From Pseudomonadota bacterium (GTDB lineage: Bacteria; Pseudomonadota; Alphaproteobacteria; Micropepsales; Micropepsaceae): a DNA stretch of 6,986 bases. Both the position numbers and the translations under genes were made by a program. The stretch lies in NCBI GenBank assembly GCA_021817355.1, contig JAKAVI010000047.1, positions 1-6,986 of the forward strand, given 5' to 3'. The notes beneath the pieces were generated by a model. It made no database searches. It was not told the origin of the DNA and saw only the letters and a program-made list of their open reading frames with translations. This document shows, piece after piece, positions 5,956-6,986 of this stretch. Positions within the stretch are counted from its first letter, which is position 1, and each line of letters starts with the position of its first letter.

Positions 5956-6958
5956 CTTACCCTCCGAGCCAGAGCTGCGCTGCGCGTGTGCCGACGCGGC
6001 GGAGGCTGGCTGGCGCCTCGACCGGTTTCTTGCTGGCAAATTTCCTGAGCTCAGTCGCTCACGCCTGCAGGCACTCATTGCCAGCGGGCGGGTAAGCTCG
6101 GGGGGAACGACCATAAAAGACGCCAATTATCGAATCAAATCCGCGCAGGGCTTTGAACTGGCGATACCCCCGCCGATCGCGGCGGAGCCGGTCGGACAGC
6201 TCATTCCCCTCAAGGTCGTCTATGAGGACGAGTATCTTATTGTCATTGACAAGCAGGCTGGCCTCGTCGTCCACCCCGCTGCCGGCAATCCCGACGGAAC
6301 TCTCGTCAACGCGCTCATCGCCCATTGCGGGGCCAGCCTGAAGGGGGTGGGCGGGGTTGCGCGCCCCGGCATTGTCCATCGCCTGGACAAGGACACAACC
6401 GGTCTTCTGGTGGCAGCCAAAACCGAGAAGGTGATGACGAGTCTGGCGAAGCAGTTTGCCGCCCATACCGTTGAACGGGCCTATCACGCGGTGGTGTGGG
6501 GGGCACCCAGGCAAATGGAGGGGCGGATCGAGGGGCAGATCGGCCGTAACCCCTTTGATCGCAAGCGCATGGGTGTTGTTCGTGGGGGGGGCAAGCTGGC
6601 GCGCACCCGCTATTGCACGCTGGAACGTTTCGGGCCGGCGAGCCAGCCCTTTGCAGCACTGGTGGAGTGCCGGCTCGAGACCGGACGCACCCATCAGATC
6701 CGGGTCCACCTTACACATCTGGGGCATCCCCTCATCGGTGACCCGACCTATGGACGCGCTCGCAGTGCCCCTCGAGGCCGCAGCGAGGAGCAGATTGCCG
6801 CGTATGGCGCGGCCGCCGGCTTTGGCCGGCAGGCTTTGCACGCCCGCCTGCTCGGCTTTCACCACCCCGTGCTCAACCGCCCGTTGCGGTTTGAATCAGA
6901 CTGGCCGGCTGACTTTGCGGCCCTCATCGAGGCGCTTCGCCTCTTGAACGGACCTTGA
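5930..6958 (+). CDS. rluD: RluA/RluD-family 23S rRNA pseudouridine synthase
   Basis: 342 residues from ATG 5930. An N-terminal S4-type RNA-binding domain is seen at about 28-80 (WRLDRFLAGKFPELSRSRLQ...IASGRVSSGG). The catalytic domain carries the family signature GIVHRLDKDTTGLLVAAKT with nucleophile Asp153, then RKRMGVV...GKLARTRY (211-228), RLETGRTHQIRVHLTHLGHPL (248-268), GDPTYG (270-275) and QALHARLLGFHHP (301-313). These enzymes isomerise uridines in 23S rRNA; an S4 domain plus this length fits RluD (helix 69, positions 1911/1915/1917 in E. coli) or a close paralogue such as RluC. The start has no good ribosome site; GTG at 5945 is an alternative. Its 5' end overlaps the divergent membrane-protein gene by 26 bp, so its promoter must lie inside that gene. 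Confidence 0.92.
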   Translation: MSRSEVPDILPSEPELRCACADAAEAGWRLDRFLAGKFPELSRSRLQALIASGRVSSGGTTIKDANYRIKSAQGFELAIPPPIAAEPVGQLIPLKVVYEDEYLIVIDKQAGLVVHPAAGNPDGTLVNALIAHCGASLKGVGGVARPGIVHRLDKDTTGLLVAAKTEKVMTSLAKQFAAHTVERAYHAVVWGAPRQMEGRIEGQIGRNPFDRKRMGVVRGGGKLARTRYCTLERFGPASQPFAALVECRLETGRTHQIRVHLTHLGHPLIGDPTYGRARSAPRGRSEEQIAAYGAAAGFGRQALHARLLGFHHPVLNRPLRFESDWPADFAALIEALRLLNGP

Positions 6959-6986
6959 GGTGGGAAGAGGTGCCCCCCTCAACTCT
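6959..6986. other. Right edge, downstream of the pseudouridine synthase gene
   Basis: The last 28 bases are non-coding in what can be seen. They contain GGGAAGAGG, purine-rich and possibly a ribosome site for a gene starting beyond the window. No terminator hairpin is visible. Confidence 0.2.

Noticed and set aside
6059..6865. Long minus-strand open frame opposite the pseudouridine synthase
   Set aside because: It lies wholly antisense to a gene with a complete family signature and has no recognisable domain or ribosome site.
1..6986. CRISPR array or known defence operon
   Set aside because: No regularly spaced repeats were seen, and the S8 protease carries a signal peptide and lacks an ATPase partner, unlike protease-containing defence systems.

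Overview
The window looks like chromosomal DNA of an alphaproteobacterium, and I would guess the Rhodospirillales/Acetobacteraceae. The basis is the GC-rich coding style on the right and a divergent gene pair: an RluA/RluD-type pseudouridine synthase facing a small one-membrane-segment protein and a JAMM (M67) peptidase. The taxonomic placement is inference; no marker gene in the window settles it.

Layout. (i) 1-2695, minus strand: a two-gene unit of visibly lower GC than the right end. It encodes an exported subtilisin-family (S8) serine protease with an intact Asp/His/Ser triad, then, 80 bp downstream, an exported protein of unknown family that runs off the left edge. The second gene has no stop from 752 to base 1. 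(ii) 2696-3446: about 750 bp without a convincing intact gene. It holds tandem short repeats and a weak promoter before the protease gene, a palindromic patch, a stretch of possible gene debris, and an 8-bp-stem hairpin just upstream of the transposase. (iii) 3447-4913, plus strand: a single-ORF IS66-like DDE transposase. No terminal repeats or target duplications could be fixed. (iv) 4967-5041, minus strand: a complete tRNA-Glu(CTC) with encoded CCA and a good sigma70-type promoter. (v) 5147-5955, minus strand: two translationally coupled genes, for a DUF6476-like membrane protein and then a JAMM/M67 metallopeptidase. (vi) 5930-6958, plus strand: an RluA/RluD-family 23S rRNA pseudouridine synthase whose start overlaps the divergent gene head-to-head by 26 bp.

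Reading: the right third (tRNA, M67 unit, pseudouridine synthase) looks like conserved core chromosome. Everything left of the tRNA 3' end (transposase, debris, AT-richer secreted protease cassette) looks like accessory DNA gathered beside a tRNA gene. The most unfamiliar part is the exported subtilase, with a non-canonical His motif and a large insert before the catalytic Ser, paired with an unrecognised exported protein. The rest belongs to known families.
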